Source of the DNA: Corynebacterium imitans
Lineage (GTDB): Bacteria; Actinomycetota; Actinomycetes; Mycobacteriales; Mycobacteriaceae
Assembly (NCBI RefSeq): GCF_000739455.1
Contig: NZ_CP009211.1
Location: 1,685,458 to 1,749,457, forward strand
Length of the DNA stretch: 64,000 nt
Direction of reading: 5' to 3'
Translations under genes and position numbers: made by a program
Shown: positions 38,794 through 48,902 of the stretch, piece by piece
Position numbering within the stretch: position 1 is the first letter of the stretch
Layout: the number at the start of each line of letters is the position of its first letter
The notes under the pieces: generated by a model
Database searches by the model: none
The model's input: the letters and a program-made list of their open reading frames with translations, nothing else
What the model was told of the DNA's origin: nothing

Positions 38794-39899
38794 TAGAGGC
38801 TCACCCCGTTTTGCGTGAGCCACTCGCCGTAGAACAGGGCGAGGCCGAGGGCGACCGACATGGCGGCGATGATCCAGAAGCGGACCACCACCGAGGTCTC
38901 GGCCCACCCGCCGTTTTCAAAGTGGTGGTGGAAAGGTGCCATGCGGAACACGCGCTTGCCGGTGGCCTTGAAGGAGGCAACCTGGATGACCACGGAGGCG
39001 GCCTCGATGACGAAGAGCGCGCCGACAACCACCATGAGCAGCTCGGTGCGCGAGGTCACCGACAGCCCGGCGACCAGGCCGCCGAGCGCGAGCGAGCCGG
39101 TGTCGCCCATGAAGATCTTCGCCGGTGCCGCGTTCCACCACAAGAAACCGATGCAGGCACCGAAGCCGGCGGCGGCCAGGATCGCCAGGTCGAGCGGGTC
39201 GCGCACCGAGTAGCAGCCCGGGGTGGCCTCCAGCGAGCAGGAGTTGCGGAACTGCCAGAACGTAATGGTGACGTAGGCCGACATGACCAGCGCGGTGGTG
39301 CCCGCAGCCAGGCCGTCGAGGCCGTCGGTGAGGTTGACCGCGTTCGACCACGCGGCCAACAGGATGTAGATGAAGACGAGGAAGACAATGGTGCCGATAA
39401 TGCCCCCGCCAACCGCGATGTCGAGGGTATCGATATCGCGCACAAAGCTCAGCGCGGTCGAGCCGGGAGTCAGCCCGTTATCATCCGGGAACTGCAGCAC
39501 CAGGATGCCGAAGGCCAGCGCGATCGCCAGCTGCGCGACAAGCTTGGCGGTCTTGTTCAGGCCGAGGTTGCGCTTCATGAAGAGCTTGATGCCGTCGTCG
39601 GCAAAGCCAACCAGCCCGAGCGCCAAGGTGAGGCCAAGCACGATCAGGCCCGTGGCCGTGAACGCCTCGTGGCCGGTCACCAGCGCGATCACCGAGCTCG
39701 CGATGTAGCTCACCGTAATCGCCACCAAAATGGCAATACCGCCCATCGTGGGCGTACCGCGCTTGCGCGCGTGGGACTGCGGGCCATCCTCGCGAATCTC
39801 CTGCCCCATCTCCCGCCGGTGGAAGTACCGGATAAGCACGGGGGTGGTAAAGATTGCGACGAGGAAGCTGATAATCCCTGCGCTGATGACTTGAATCAT
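38793..39899 (-). CDS. mraY: Phospho-MurNAc-pentapeptide transferase MraY, 368 aa
   Basis: Membrane enzyme making lipid I from UDP-MurNAc-pentapeptide and undecaprenyl phosphate. About ten helices; the catalytic Asp motifs are [18 protein letters not shown] and [15 protein letters not shown], and the C-terminal loop MAPFHHHFE is conserved. The start MIQVISAG at 39899 has AAGGAAG about 8 nt upstream; the longer frame to 40289 is a shadow within murF. Confidence 0.95.
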   Translation of the reverse strand: MIQVISAGIISFLVAIFTTPVLIRYFHRREMGQEIREDGPQSHARKRGTPTMGGIAILVAITVSYIASSVIALVTGHEAFTATGLIVLGLTLALGLVGFADDGIKLFMKRNLGLNKTAKLVAQLAIALAFGILVLQFPDDNGLTPGSTALSFVRDIDTLDIAVGGGIIGTIVFLVFIYILLAAWSNAVNLTDGLDGLAAGTTALVMSAYVTITFWQFRNSCSLEATPGCYSVRDPLDLAILAAAGFGACIGFLWWNAAPAKIFMGDTGSLALGGLVAGLSVTSRTELLMVVVGALFVIEAASVVIQVASFKATGKRVFRMAPFHHHFENGGWAETSVVVRFWIIAAMSVALGLALFYGEWLTQNGVSL

Positions 39900-39939
39900 G
39901 ACACTGCTTCCTTGCTTAAAGTTCTCAAAGGTATTTCCT

Positions 39940-41493
39940 CTATGTACGAGGATAATTCCGCGCATCCTCGCGCAGACGATGCCCCGCCAACAGCGACTCC
40001 GCCACCGTCCACAGCTTGCCCGCATTCGATGCCTTGACCAGGACGACGTCGCGATCCTCGCGCGCCTCCCAGCCGGTCTCGCCGTGCGGTGCCGACGCCA
40101 ACAGGTGGCGCACGTGCTCGGCCGCCTCCTGCGCGTCCGCGACGTGGGCGGTATGAATGCCGGCCGCGTGCGCACCGGCCAGCAGCGCGTCCATCGACGG
40201 GTTATGCCCGACCGCCACCAAGTGCGTGACCCGGTAGCGGACGAGTTCTTCGGCGAGTGCGGCGTGGGCGTGCGGGGCGTCGTCGCCAAGCTCGCCCATC
40301 TCCCCGAGCACGGCGATCGAGCGCACCCCGGGGCGCGCCGCGGCGGTATAGCCCAGTGCCGCGATCGCCGCGCGCATGGACTCCGGATTCGCGTTGTACG
40401 CGTCGTTGATCACGGTCACGCCGTCCTCGCGGGTATTGACATCCATGCGGTTGACGGAGACGGAACGCGCAGCGCTGAGCGCCTCGGCCACCTCCGCGCA
40501 CGAGAGGCCGGCCTCGATCCCGACGGCCGCGGCCGCCAGCGCGTTGCCCACCTGGTGCGCGCCGAATACGCCGAGCGACACCCGCTGCGGTTCGCCTTGC
40601 GGGCAGTGCATGGTAAACGTAGCGCGAGCAACCGCGTCCAAGGAGATATCCGTGGCGTAGAAGTCGCCGCCGCGCGGACGCGTGGAAAAGGTGACTACAC
40701 GGGCTCGTGTGCGCGCGGCCATCGCGGCGACCAAGTCGTCGTCGGCATTGAGAACGGCCACGCCGCCGTCGCTCGCCGCGGGCAGCGCCTCAACCAGCTC
40801 GCCTTTCGCCTGGGCGATGTTGGCGCGGGAGCCGAATTCGCCCAGGTGGGCGGAGCCGACGTTGAGCACCACGCCGATGCGCGGCGGGGCGATCTGCGCC
40901 AAGTGCGCGATGTGCCCGATGCCGCGCGCCGACATCTCGGCGACAAGGAAATCCGTCGACTCGGTGCACCGCAGCGCGGTATACGGGTGGCCGATCTCGT
41001 TGTTAAAGGAGCCGGGTGGGGCGACCGTCTCACCCGCGCGCGCAAGCAGCGTAGCCATCAGATCCTTGGTGGACGTCTTGCCCGCCGAGCCCGTCACCCC
41101 GGCGATAGTCAGCCCGTGGTGAGCCGCGAGCTCGCGGGCGACGTGCGCGGCCAACGCGCTCATGCCCGCGACCACGCCCGCGGTCGAGCCGTCCGGGTCG
41201 CCCGCGGCCAAGTCGGAATTATCGCCGGGGCGACGCGGCACCTTCGGCACGATGACGGCGGGCACGCCGACCTCGCGCACGGTCAGCGCCGCGACCGCCC
41301 CGTCGCGCACGGCGGCGGCCGCGAAGTCGTGGCCGTCCACGCGCGCGCCGCGCAGGGCGACGAACAGGCCGCCTGCGGCGAGCTTGCGGGAATCGAACTC
41401 CACGTTGCCGGTCACCACCGCGTCCGGGTCGGCCTCCGGGCTGAGCCGGCCGCCGGTGATCTCGGCAATCTGGGCCAATGTCAGCGGGATCAT
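39940..41493 (-). CDS. murF: UDP-MurNAc-tripeptide D-alanyl-D-alanine ligase MurF, 517 aa
   Basis: Last Mur ligase, adding D-Ala-D-Ala. [17 protein letters not shown] start, ATP loop [34 protein letters not shown], and [16 protein letters not shown] in the C-terminal domain. Separated from murE by 3 bp and from mraY by 40 bp. Length is slightly above the family norm because of extra residues around 90-105. Confidence 0.95.
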   Translation of the reverse strand: MIPLTLAQIAEITGGRLSPEADPDAVVTGNVEFDSRKLAAGGLFVALRGARVDGHDFAAAAVRDGAVAALTVREVGVPAVIVPKVPRRPGDNSDLAAGDPDGSTAGVVAGMSALAAHVARELAAHHGLTIAGVTGSAGKTSTKDLMATLLARAGETVAPPGSFNNEIGHPYTALRCTESTDFLVAEMSARGIGHIAHLAQIAPPRIGVVLNVGSAHLGEFGSRANIAQAKGELVEALPAASDGGVAVLNADDDLVAAMAARTRARVVTFSTRPRGGDFYATDISLDAVARATFTMHCPQGEPQRVSLGVFGAHQVGNALAAAAVGIEAGLSCAEVAEALSAARSVSVNRMDVNTREDGVTVINDAYNANPESMRAAIAALGYTAAARPGVRSIAVLGEMGELGDDAPHAHAALAEELVRYRVTHLVAVGHNPSMDALLAGAHAAGIHTAHVADAQEAAEHVRHLLASAPHGETGWEAREDRDVVLVKASNAGKLWTVAESLLAGHRLREDARNYPRT

Positions 41494-41496
41494 GCC

Positions 41497-43023
41497 TTAC
41501 TCCTTGTCGCTCGTTGCTGTGTAGCCTTGCTCCGCGAGCGCACGGCGCATCTCTTCGCGATCATCGAAGTGGTGGGTCGTCGTGCCGACGATCTGGCCAA
41601 CCTCGTGGCCCTTGCCCACCACGACGATCGCATCGCCCGGCTTCGCCCAGGCCACCAGCTGGTCGATCGCGCCGGCGCGGCTTGCATCCTCGCGGATCTC
41701 TACTCCCTCACCGGCCGCTTCCTCGGCACCGGCGCGCACGGCGGCGCGGATGGCGGCCGGGTCCTCGGTGCGCGGGTTATCGTCCGCCACCACCACGAAA
41801 TCGGCACTGCGGGCGGCCTCCGCACCCATGATGGCGCGCTTGGAAGCGTCACGGTCGCCGCCTGCACCAACGACGATGCCGACGCGCCCGGCAACCTGCG
41901 AGCGCAGCGTAGCCAGCACCGCGGCGATCGCGGCCGGCTTGTGGGCGTAGTCCACCACGGCGACGAAGTCCTGCCCGGCGTCGATGCGCTCCATGCGCCC
42001 CGGCACCGCAGCCTGTGACAGGCCGTGTACGAAGGCAGCCACGTCCACGCCCACGCGGTGCGCCAGGCCGGCCGCGAGCGCGGCGTTGGCCACGTTGAAC
42101 TCGCCCGGCAGCGGCAGCCGGAACGTAAAGCTTTCCCCTCCGAGCTCGAGTGTGATCTCCTGCGCCCCGGAGTCCTCCACCGACAGCTGCGACGCTGCGA
42201 TATCAACGCCGCCCTGCCCCCGCGTGCCGACCTGAAGCGAGTCTCCGGCCAGCGCCGCCATGCGCTCGCCCCACGCATCGTCCACGCAAATCACGCTCAA
42301 ACGCGCGGCCAGCGGCGAAGCGGGGTCGAAGAACAGGGCCTTGGCCTGGAAGTAATCCTCCATCGTTGGGTGAAAATCCAGGTGGTCCTGGCTCAGGTTG
42401 GTAAAGCCGGCGACGTCGAAGTCCGTGCCGCCGACCCGGCCGAGCATGAGCGCGTGCGAGGAGACCTCCATGACCACGTGGGTCACCCCCTCGTCGCGCA
42501 TCTGCGCAAAGAGGCGCTGCAGGTCGGGTGCCTCCGGGGTGGTCAGCTTGCTCGGCACATCCTTGCCCGCGATCCGGGTGCCGGTCGTACCGATCAGCCC
42601 CACGGTGCAGCCCGCCGCCGCCAGCCCGCGCTCCAGCAGGTAGGTGGTTGTGGTCTTGCCCGAGGTGCCGGTGACCCCGATCAGCGTCATGTCGCGCGAG
42701 GGGTGGCCGTAGACCGCGGCGGACACCTCGCCAAGGATGGCGCGCACGTCGTCGACAACCAGCACGGGGCGGGTGTCGCCGGTGGCGGTGATGATGTCCA
42801 GGCCGGCGGCGTCGGTAAGCATTGCCCGCGCCTTGCTTTCAGCAGCGAAGGAAGCGCCGTGCACCCGCGTGCCCGGCAGCGCGGCGAACAGCCCGCCCGG
42901 GGCAAGCGCCGCGGAATCGAGGCCGATGGAGCGCACGGGCGCGGGTGTGGCCGGCGGGTTGACCACGCGCGCCCCCGCGAGCTCAGCGAGCTGCAACAGT
43001 GTGGGTGCCTCGTGGGAAGTCAT
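41497..43023 (-). CDS. murE: UDP-MurNAc-dipeptide meso-DAP ligase MurE, 508 aa
   Basis: Third Mur ligase. ATP loop GVTGTSGKTTTTYLLERGL, NLSQDHLDFHPTMEDYF, and DNPRTEDPAAI; DNPR is the motif that selects meso-diaminopimelate, which agrees with the DAP-type wall of corynebacteria. The start MTSHEAP at 43023 follows GAAGGAG with 5-nt spacing; in-frame extension to 43122 overlaps ftsI and is not used. Confidence 0.95.
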   Translation of the reverse strand: MTSHEAPTLLQLAELAGARVVNPPATPAPVRSIGLDSAALAPGGLFAALPGTRVHGASFAAESKARAMLTDAAGLDIITATGDTRPVLVVDDVRAILGEVSAAVYGHPSRDMTLIGVTGTSGKTTTTYLLERGLAAAGCTVGLIGTTGTRIAGKDVPSKLTTPEAPDLQRLFAQMRDEGVTHVVMEVSSHALMLGRVGGTDFDVAGFTNLSQDHLDFHPTMEDYFQAKALFFDPASPLAARLSVICVDDAWGERMAALAGDSLQVGTRGQGGVDIAASQLSVEDSGAQEITLELGGESFTFRLPLPGEFNVANAALAAGLAHRVGVDVAAFVHGLSQAAVPGRMERIDAGQDFVAVVDYAHKPAAIAAVLATLRSQVAGRVGIVVGAGGDRDASKRAIMGAEAARSADFVVVADDNPRTEDPAAIRAAVRAGAEEAAGEGVEIREDASRAGAIDQLVAWAKPGDAIVVVGKGHEVGQIVGTTTHHFDDREEMRRALAEQGYTATSDKE

Positions 43024-43052
43024 TGGTTCTCCTTCGTTGTGATTCATTGTCG

Positions 43053-45086
43053 CTACTGCGCCTGCAGCACAAACGGTTTCGCTTCCGGGCTCGGCGGAAT
43101 GTTCTCGCGATTGAGCAGCCACGCCGCGATCTCTTTAAACACCGGGGCCGCGGACTGGCCGCCCCCGCCGCCCTCGAGCGGGCCGCGCTGGGGCTCATCC
43201 AGCATGATGGCGACGACGAAACGCGGATCGTCCGCAGGCGCCACACCCGCAAACGTAATCCAATACCGGCTCTGCGAGTACGCACCAGTGTCCTCGTCGA
43301 CCTTCTGCGCCGTGCCCGTCTTGCCGGACAGCTGGTAGCCCTCGATGCTGTTGCCCTGCGCGGTGCCGTTCTGGATCCCGTTCGGGTCCTCCTGGAAGGT
43401 CGCGCGGAACATATCGACAGTCGTGCGCGCCGTCTCCGGGCTGACCACCCGGGTCGTCGCCGGCTCCTGCTGGTCGAGCTCCTCGCCGTCCGGGCCGGTG
43501 ATGCGAGAGATGATGCGCGGTTCGATGCGTTCGCCGTCGTTAGCCAGCGTCTGGAACACGCTCGCCATCTGCAGCGCCGTCCAGCTCATCCCCTGCCCGA
43601 TCGGCAGGTTGGCGAAGGTGCCGCCCGACCACTGCTCAAGCACCGGCAGGATGCCCGCCGACTCGTTCGGCAGCTCAAGGCCGGTGGTTTTGCCCAGGCC
43701 GAAGCGCTGCAGGTAGTCCCAGAAGCGCTCCTCGCCAAGCCGCTGCGCCAGCTGCAGGGTGCCCACGTTCGAGGACTTACCGAAGATGCCGGCCGTGGTG
43801 TACGGCAGATCGCCGTGCTCCCAGGCATCGGCGACGGTCACGCCCGCCATGTCGATGGAGCCGGGCACGTTGTGCACCTCCTCCGGGTTCGTCGTCCCCT
43901 CCTCGATGGAGGCGGCCGCCGTGATGACCTTGGCCACCGAACCAGGCTCGAAGGGGTGCGAGATGGCGTTGTTTTCAAAGTCGCGGCCTTCCGCGAGCTG
44001 CTTCTCGACGTCACCGTTCGGGTCAATCGTGCCCGTATTCGCCATCGCCAGCACTTCCCCGGTGCGTGCGTCGAGCACCACTGCCTCAGCACCCTTGGCC
44101 TGCGAATTCGCCTTCGCCTGCTCAATTGTCTGCTGCACGTAGGTCTGCAGGTCCAAATCGATGGTCAGCTCCACTTCCGAGCCGTCGACGGCGGGCACCA
44201 CGTCGCGCAGCGTCCCGGGGATAGACATGCCCAGGCCGGAGACGTCTTCGGTGGAGCGGCCGTTAATGCCGGTGAGTACTGCGTCGCTCGAGGCCTCCAA
44301 GCCGAACTGCCCCTGGCCGTCCATGGAGACCTTGCCCACGATGTTCTCCCCGACCGCACCGTTGGGGTACTTGCGGATGTCCTGGTGATCCGCCGCCAGG
44401 CCCTGGAACGTCCGGGCCAGCCCCATCGCCACATCCGGGTCGACGTTGCGCACCAGCACCTCGTAGTTGGTATCCGCGTGCAACTTCTCGTAGATGTCCT
44501 TCGAGCTGACCGCGCCGATCCTGCGCTCCTCGTTGTCTTTCGCGTCGGTGACCTTCGCACCGGAGCCGCCGTCGGCGTCGATCTCGGCAAGGGCCCGGTC
44601 GAGGACCTCCATGCGGGTCTCGTCCTCACCCGCCTCCGGCAGCACGTAGTCATTGCCGATGATCACGGGGATGGAATTGGCCATCTTGCGCAGGTAGTCC
44701 TCCACGCGCGCGTCGAGCTGCGCTTCGATGCTCCCATCGGAAACACCGTCGTTACGCATCTGGCTCGTCACCAGGTCCGCGACCTCGCCGCGCAGCATCT
44801 TCGGCGACACAGTCAGCGAGCGCGCCTGCATGGTGTAGGCGAGCTGGTTGCCCTCTCGGTCGACCACCTGGCCGCGGCGGGCCGGATCGACGTAGACGCG
44901 CGTGCGCTGGGTCTGTGCCTGCTCGCGCAGCTCCGGCCCCCACACCACCTGGACCCACGCGAGCCGCCCGATGAGTATCACGGCCACCACGATCACCGCG
45001 GTCACCACGATGCCCACCCGCGAGTTGGTGATCTGACGCTTGGACCGCGCCTTCTCACGTGGCCCTCGCGACCCCAAATCCACCAC
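43053..45086 (-). CDS. ftsI: Septal transpeptidase FtsI/PBP3 (class B PBP), 677 aa
   Basis: A short cytoplasmic tail rich in Arg/Lys, one helix (about 24-44, VGIVVTAVIVVAVILIGRL), a PBP dimerisation domain (RRGQVVDREGNQLAY) and the transpeptidase domain with SxxK motif EPGSVAKVITAAA, SxN motif GKSSNVG and KTG motif LSGKTGTAQ. No PASTA domain is visible. It cross-links septal peptidoglycan made by FtsW. The start is GTG at 45086 after GAAGGAG. Confidence 0.95.
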   Translation of the reverse strand: MVDLGSRGPREKARSKRQITNSRVGIVVTAVIVVAVILIGRLAWVQVVWGPELREQAQTQRTRVYVDPARRGQVVDREGNQLAYTMQARSLTVSPKMLRGEVADLVTSQMRNDGVSDGSIEAQLDARVEDYLRKMANSIPVIIGNDYVLPEAGEDETRMEVLDRALAEIDADGGSGAKVTDAKDNEERRIGAVSSKDIYEKLHADTNYEVLVRNVDPDVAMGLARTFQGLAADHQDIRKYPNGAVGENIVGKVSMDGQGQFGLEASSDAVLTGINGRSTEDVSGLGMSIPGTLRDVVPAVDGSEVELTIDLDLQTYVQQTIEQAKANSQAKGAEAVVLDARTGEVLAMANTGTIDPNGDVEKQLAEGRDFENNAISHPFEPGSVAKVITAAASIEEGTTNPEEVHNVPGSIDMAGVTVADAWEHGDLPYTTAGIFGKSSNVGTLQLAQRLGEERFWDYLQRFGLGKTTGLELPNESAGILPVLEQWSGGTFANLPIGQGMSWTALQMASVFQTLANDGERIEPRIISRITGPDGEELDQQEPATTRVVSPETARTTVDMFRATFQEDPNGIQNGTAQGNSIEGYQLSGKTGTAQKVDEDTGAYSQSRYWITFAGVAPADDPRFVVAIMLDEPQRGPLEGGGGGQSAAPVFKEIAAWLLNRENIPPSPEAKPFVLQAQ

Positions 45087-45140
45087 GTGTACTCCTTCTA
45101 TGTGTGCTGTGTCCGCTCCTGCGGATGCAGGTACCTCATC

Positions 45141-45821
45141 TTAGAAGTTCGAGGCGACATTTGGTTGGTACGGCGCGACATTATCGAGCCGCTGCGCGGG
45201 TGCCGGCCGGCGGTCGTTGCCGCCCGGCGTTGCGGTAAGCGAATCGCCGATCTCGTCGGTGGCTTCCCTATCGCTTGACGCGCGTCCGGCGTCAGCCTGC
45301 GCGCTGTTGACGTCGATGACCTTCGCGTTGGCCTCCGGGTTGAACTCGCGGCGGATGTGCGTCGCCCCGTTGTCGGTCACGTCCACGATGCCGGGCTGCG
45401 AAGCCACGAGCATGCCCTGCTCGGAAGCGCGCTGCGCCAGCTCCGCCGAGGACCGGCGCTGCTCTAAGTCGCGGTTGAGCGTCTCCACCTCGGCCGCTAG
45501 CTGCCGCTCCTGCTTCTGCAGGTCCTGGATACTAAACGACTGCGACGTCGCCAGCCCCGACAGCCCCATCGCGGTAAGCACACCGGCGATCAGCAGCGGC
45601 ACGCCAATCGACGACACCTTAGAAAAGCGGTGCGGTGCATCAGTCACCCGCGCCTCGGCCACGCGCCTCCCGCGGACCGAAACAACCTGGCTCGAGCCGA
45701 GCCGCCCGCGCGCCTTCTCGTGCGGCACATGCGGTCGCGCCACCCGCGTGCGCTCAGGGTGCCGGCGGGGGCGGGTGAGCGTGCTTGTCGACGCCACCGC
45801 GTTAAAGTCTCGTGCTCCCAT
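45141..45821 (-). CDS. ftsL: FtsL-like septum-formation protein, 226 aa
   Basis: A basic N-terminal cytoplasmic region of about 70 residues, one membrane helix (about 73-93, GVPLLIAGVLTAMGLSGLA), then a heptad coiled coil (LQKQERQLAAEVETLNRDLEQR) and an extracytoplasmic tail. Position between rsmH and ftsI and this layout identify the actinobacterial FtsL, which stabilises the FtsQ-B-L and FtsW-I complexes. Sequence conservation in the family is low, so the name rests on context and topology. Confidence 0.8.
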   Translation of the reverse strand: MGARDFNAVASTSTLTRPRRHPERTRVARPHVPHEKARGRLGSSQVVSVRGRRVAEARVTDAPHRFSKVSSIGVPLLIAGVLTAMGLSGLATSQSFSIQDLQKQERQLAAEVETLNRDLEQRRSSAELAQRASEQGMLVASQPGIVDVTDNGATHIRREFNPEANAKVIDVNSAQADAGRASSDREATDEIGDSLTATPGGNDRRPAPAQRLDNVAPYQPNVASNF

Positions 45822-45851
45822 AGTTTCTTGCGTCCTTTTCGGCCAGGTGTG

Positions 45852-46829
45852 TTATGCGGACAGTTTCTTGATTCCCCGCACCCTGACGGGCGCGGCGCGC
45901 GGGTTGCGCTCAATTTCTTCTTTCGACGCCTGCTCCGCCCCGTGCGTAATCAGAGCGAACTTCGCTTCGGTACCGGGCAAGTCCATCGGCAGCCCCGGCG
46001 GCGTTTTCGAGGTAGTCAGCTCGCGCAGCGCGGACTTGATGATCTTGTCCTCGTGCGACTGGTAGCTCATGAACACCACCCGCCCGCCGACGGCAAGCAG
46101 GTCCGTGATCACCGGGACCACGTTCCGGATCGCATCCAACTCGCCGTTGACCTCTACGCGCAGCGCCTGGAACGTACGCTTCGCGGGGTGCCCGCCGGTG
46201 CGCCGTGTGGCGGCCGGGATCGTGTCGTAGAGCAGCTCGACCAGGCGCGCGCTCGTCGTAAATGGCTCCCGCTCCCGCTCCTTGATAACCGCTGCAGCAA
46301 TCTTGCCCGCGAACCGCTCATCCCCGTAAGTCTTGAGCACATGCGCGAGCTCGCCGTGGCTGTAGGTGTTTAACACCTCCGCCGCGGTGATCCCGTGGGT
46401 GGGGTCCATCCGCATATCCAGCGGCGCGTCCACGCGGTATGCAAACCCGCGCTCAGCCTGATCCAGCTGCATCGACGACACGCCAAGATCAAACAGCGCC
46501 CCGGCCACGCCATTGGCACGGACCAGGTCAAAGGCCTCCCCCTCGGCGGCGGCGATGGCTTCGCCCATCTCGTCGAAGCGCGCCTGCACCGCGGCGAAAC
46601 GGTCGCCAAACGGCGCGAGCCGCTCGGTCGCCTCCGCGAGCGCATTCGGATCACGGTCGACGCCGATCACCCGTGCGCCAGGGAACGTGGTGAGGAAGTG
46701 CTCGGTGTGTCCGCCGGCGCCGAGTGTGGCGTCGATAAGCACAGCATCAGTGCCCACCGCCGGGGCGAGCAACTCGGCCATCCGCTCACGCATCACCGGG
46801 ACATGCCCATGCACCTGCTGATTCGTCAC
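45852..46829 (-). CDS. rsmH: 16S rRNA m4C1402 methyltransferase RsmH, 325 aa
   Basis: SAM-dependent N4-methyltransferase acting on C1402 of 16S rRNA. MNT-type start [22 protein letters not shown] motif [49 protein letters not shown] and [14 protein letters not shown]. Length normal. Second gene of the dcw cluster, 182 bp after mraZ; that gap holds no gene and no clear terminator. Confidence 0.96.
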   Translation of the reverse strand: MTNQQVHGHVPVMRERMAELLAPAVGTDAVLIDATLGAGGHTEHFLTTFPGARVIGVDRDPNALAEATERLAPFGDRFAAVQARFDEMGEAIAAAEGEAFDLVRANGVAGALFDLGVSSMQLDQAERGFAYRVDAPLDMRMDPTHGITAAEVLNTYSHGELAHVLKTYGDERFAGKIAAAVIKEREREPFTTSARLVELLYDTIPAATRRTGGHPAKRTFQALRVEVNGELDAIRNVVPVITDLLAVGGRVVFMSYQSHEDKIIKSALRELTTSKTPPGLPMDLPGTEAKFALITHGAEQASKEEIERNPRAAPVRVRGIKKLSA

Positions 46830-47010
46830 CCGAGGAACCTCCCTCCGTCACACTTGCCGCTTCCTTCACACTCACACAAGGGGAGCGCATAGAGCCCTGC
46901 CCGGGGCGGCTGTTCTGATGTCGGGGAAGTACACCAGAACGCTCCACGCCCCAGACAGAGTCCGTACACGCTCTCCGTCAGTAGTCACGCCCACTGCCGG
47001 GGAGTCAGCC

Positions 47011-47445
47011 CTACAGCAGACCGGAGAGAATGTCGTCATCATCCGCCGCCGAGAAAGCGGCTTCAGTCTCTTCTTGGTACTGAGCCCACGACTCAGCGTC
47101 CCAAATCTCGAGAAAATCCACCGACCCAATCACCACGCACTCCTTAGTCAGGGAGGCGTACTCCCGGTGCGCCGGCGACAACGTAATACGGCCGGACCCA
47201 TCCAACGTTTGCTCATCCGCACTGGCAGCCAGGTTACGAATAAACGCGCGCGCCTTCGGGTTCGTCCGGGACGCCGCCGCAGCCTTTCTGGCCCTAGCGG
47301 TGAACTCCTCCCGCGGGTACACCGCGAGCGAATGATCCTGCCCCTTCGTCACCATCAGCCCGTCCGCAAGCCCCTCACGGAACTTTGCGGGCAGCGTCAA
47401 GCGACCCTTGTCGTCCAGCTTGGGAGTGTAGGTTCCCAGAAACAT
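47011..47445 (-). CDS. mraZ: Transcriptional regulator MraZ, 144 aa
   Basis: Two SpoVT/AbrB-like domains: [24 protein letters not shown] and the second copy near [19 protein letters not shown]. MraZ forms rings and controls the dcw operon by binding direct repeats upstream of its own gene. The start at 47445 gives the invariant N-terminus and has GGTGGG 7 nt upstream; the open frame extends to 47724 but the extension is not conserved in kind. Four operator-like repeats lie about 100-145 bp upstream. Confidence 0.95.
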   Translation of the reverse strand: MFLGTYTPKLDDKGRLTLPAKFREGLADGLMVTKGQDHSLAVYPREEFTARARKAAAASRTNPKARAFIRNLAASADEQTLDGSGRITLSPAHREYASLTKECVVIGSVDFLEIWDAESWAQYQEETEAAFSAADDDDILSGLL

Positions 47446-47550
47446 CCGGCGACCCACCTTCCCTTCACCTTCGGAATCGGCTCTGAAATTTTCTCTACGA
47501 CGATTCGCGCCGCACACGTAGTCAAGATGTGCGCCACTGCTCGCCGCTAT

Positions 47551-47590
47551 GCCCCACCTTAACCCACTTTGCCCCACAAACGCCACACTA
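47551..47590 (-). promoter_or_regulatory. MraZ-box array: four GTGGN repeats, 10-bp period
   Basis: Reading the minus strand from 47590: GTGTGGCGTT, TGTGGGGCAA, AGTGGGTTAA, GGTGGGGCAT. A GTGG core recurs every 10 bp. MraZ of E. coli and Mycoplasma binds such repeats (TGGGN or GTGG spaced by 5-6 nt) in front of mraZ. The array is correctly oriented and placed for autoregulation of the dcw operon. Confidence 0.8.
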
Positions 47591-47785
47591 CGGGCAAACT
47601 TTCCGCGTTTGATTTGTGTTTGCGCAGGTAAACTGCGTGTTTTTCGGTGGGGAGAAATCCCCGGAACCCGGGCATTGAGCGCGGTTTTCGACGGCACACG
47701 GGGCGGGTTCCGGGGCGCGCACACGCCGGATCACACGCCCCAGGGGGCATGAGTGGGTGAAAGTGGGGAATTTCGGGCGGGCACG

Positions 47786-47815
47786 AAAAAGCGCACCCCC
47801 TACGCGGGGATGCGC
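47786..47815 (-). terminator. Intrinsic terminator after DUF3040 gene
   Basis: Read on the minus strand: GCGCATCCCC, loop GCGTA, GGGGGTGCGC, then TTTTTCGTG. A long stem with one mismatch followed by five U, 20 bp after the DUF3040 stop. The rest of the 390-bp gene-free stretch 47446-47835 is the mraZ promoter and operator region. Confidence 0.9.
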
Positions 47816-47835
47816 TGCGATTTACAAGAAAGGCG

Positions 47836-48225
47836 CTACTGGCGGTCCTCGAAACGGCGCCGGAAGCTCTCCTCCAACGAGGCGCCGCGCTGCGAGCGCT
47901 GCTTCGCGCCGCGCTGCGGCTGCACGTGCGCGGTCGGCGTCGACGGAGTGCGCAACGCCATGACGCCACCCGCCATCATCACACCGAAGCCGACGATGCT
48001 CAGCGCCACCATCCACACGCTCACCGAGGCGAGCGCCACTCCGCCCAGCAGCAGCACGAGACCGAGCACCATGAGCGCCACGCTGCGGAGCGTGAGCTTG
48101 CCCGCTGGGCGCTCGCCGCCAAAGCTCACCTCTTGCGCTACGGAGCTGCCGAACTTCGGATCCTCGGCGAGGAGCGATTGCTCAATCTCGCGGAGTGCGC
48201 GCTGTTCCTGTTCAGAAAGAGACAA
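47836..48225 (-). CDS. DUF3040 membrane protein, 129 aa
   Basis: The N-terminus MSLSEQEQRALREIEQSLLAEDP is the hallmark of DUF3040. Two membrane helices (about 48-67 and 69-90) follow, then a Gln/Arg-rich cytoplasmic tail ending SLEESFRRRFEDRQ. The family is actinobacterial, usually encoded beside mraZ, and of unknown role. The gene has its own strong terminator, so it is not part of the mraZ transcript. Confidence 0.88.
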   Translation of the reverse strand: MSLSEQEQRALREIEQSLLAEDPKFGSSVAQEVSFGGERPAGKLTLRSVALMVLGLVLLLGGVALASVSVWMVALSIVGFGVMMAGGVMALRTPSTPTAHVQPQRGAKQRSQRGASLEESFRRRFEDRQ

Positions 48226-48329
48226 TGGTTCACTCTCCAGCTACCCGACGGACATTGTTACTTATACAACGGTCATCCTACCCAGTTTGTTCCCGCCGCT
48301 GAATTCTTTTACGCAAAACCTTTCCCAAC

Positions 48330-48773
48330 CTACGCAACCAGCGGGGCACCGGTGCCGAAATCGGGTCGCGCAAACTCGTAGAAGCGCTCAGTCTCACCCA
48401 GCAGTTCCGCGACACGCGCCGCCGGAACCTCGCGCTGGATTCCCGAGACGACGCGCCCCCGCAGCGCCGAATACTGCCGAAACGTTCCCGCCCAGCGCTT
48501 GCCGTCCGCACCCGTAATGGCGAGCTTGTCCCACGCACTGGTGGGCAGCCGCTTCCTTTTACGTATCGTCGGAGAAGTCGCGCACACCGCGCCCGCGATC
48601 CGCAGCGCGGCGAGGTAGGCCTGCTCTAACGCGACGTCTTCGCGGCCTGCCTCGAGTTCCTCGTGCGCCTGGGCAAGAAATCCGTCGGCGGCGGCGAGGA
48701 AGCGGTCCCGCTTGCCTTCCGCCGAGCTGGCGCGGGAGACGGTGGCAGAGACGACGCTGGTGTTGGTGTGCAT
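48330..48773 (-). CDS. SAV_6107-family HEPN-domain protein, 147 aa
   Basis: Mostly helical protein: RDRFLAAADGFLAQAHEELEAGREDVALEQAYLAALRIAGAV forms the two long helices of a HEPN fold, and EVPAARVAELLGETERFYEFARPDFG ends it. The R-x(4-6)-H catalytic motif of HEPN RNases is not seen, so it may be a non-catalytic HEPN. AAAAAGGAG precedes the ATG. It is divergent from the acetyltransferase gene at 48903. A role in nucleotide or RNA binding is only inferred from the fold. Confidence 0.75.
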   Translation of the reverse strand: MHTNTSVVSATVSRASSAEGKRDRFLAAADGFLAQAHEELEAGREDVALEQAYLAALRIAGAVCATSPTIRKRKRLPTSAWDKLAITGADGKRWAGTFRQYSALRGRVVSGIQREVPAARVAELLGETERFYEFARPDFGTGAPLVA

Positions 48774-48902
48774 GGTTGTACTCCTTTTTGTAGTTTGTGT
48801 TGCCCCAAACTTTAGGAAGCCGATCGAACATCACCCCGCGCACGTTCGCTCACGTGTTCTAACTTAGTGATTCTCCCCCGCCCCGCGCGCAGCCGTGGTT
48901 CC

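Noticed and set aside
39898..42018. 706-residue plus-strand frame across murF and murE
   Set aside because: Antisense shadow; Arg/His/Gly-rich without motifs.
47446..47724. N-terminal extension of mraZ
   Set aside because: The frame is open to 47724, but the invariant MFLGTY start with a ribosome-binding site is at 47445 and the extension covers the operator repeats.
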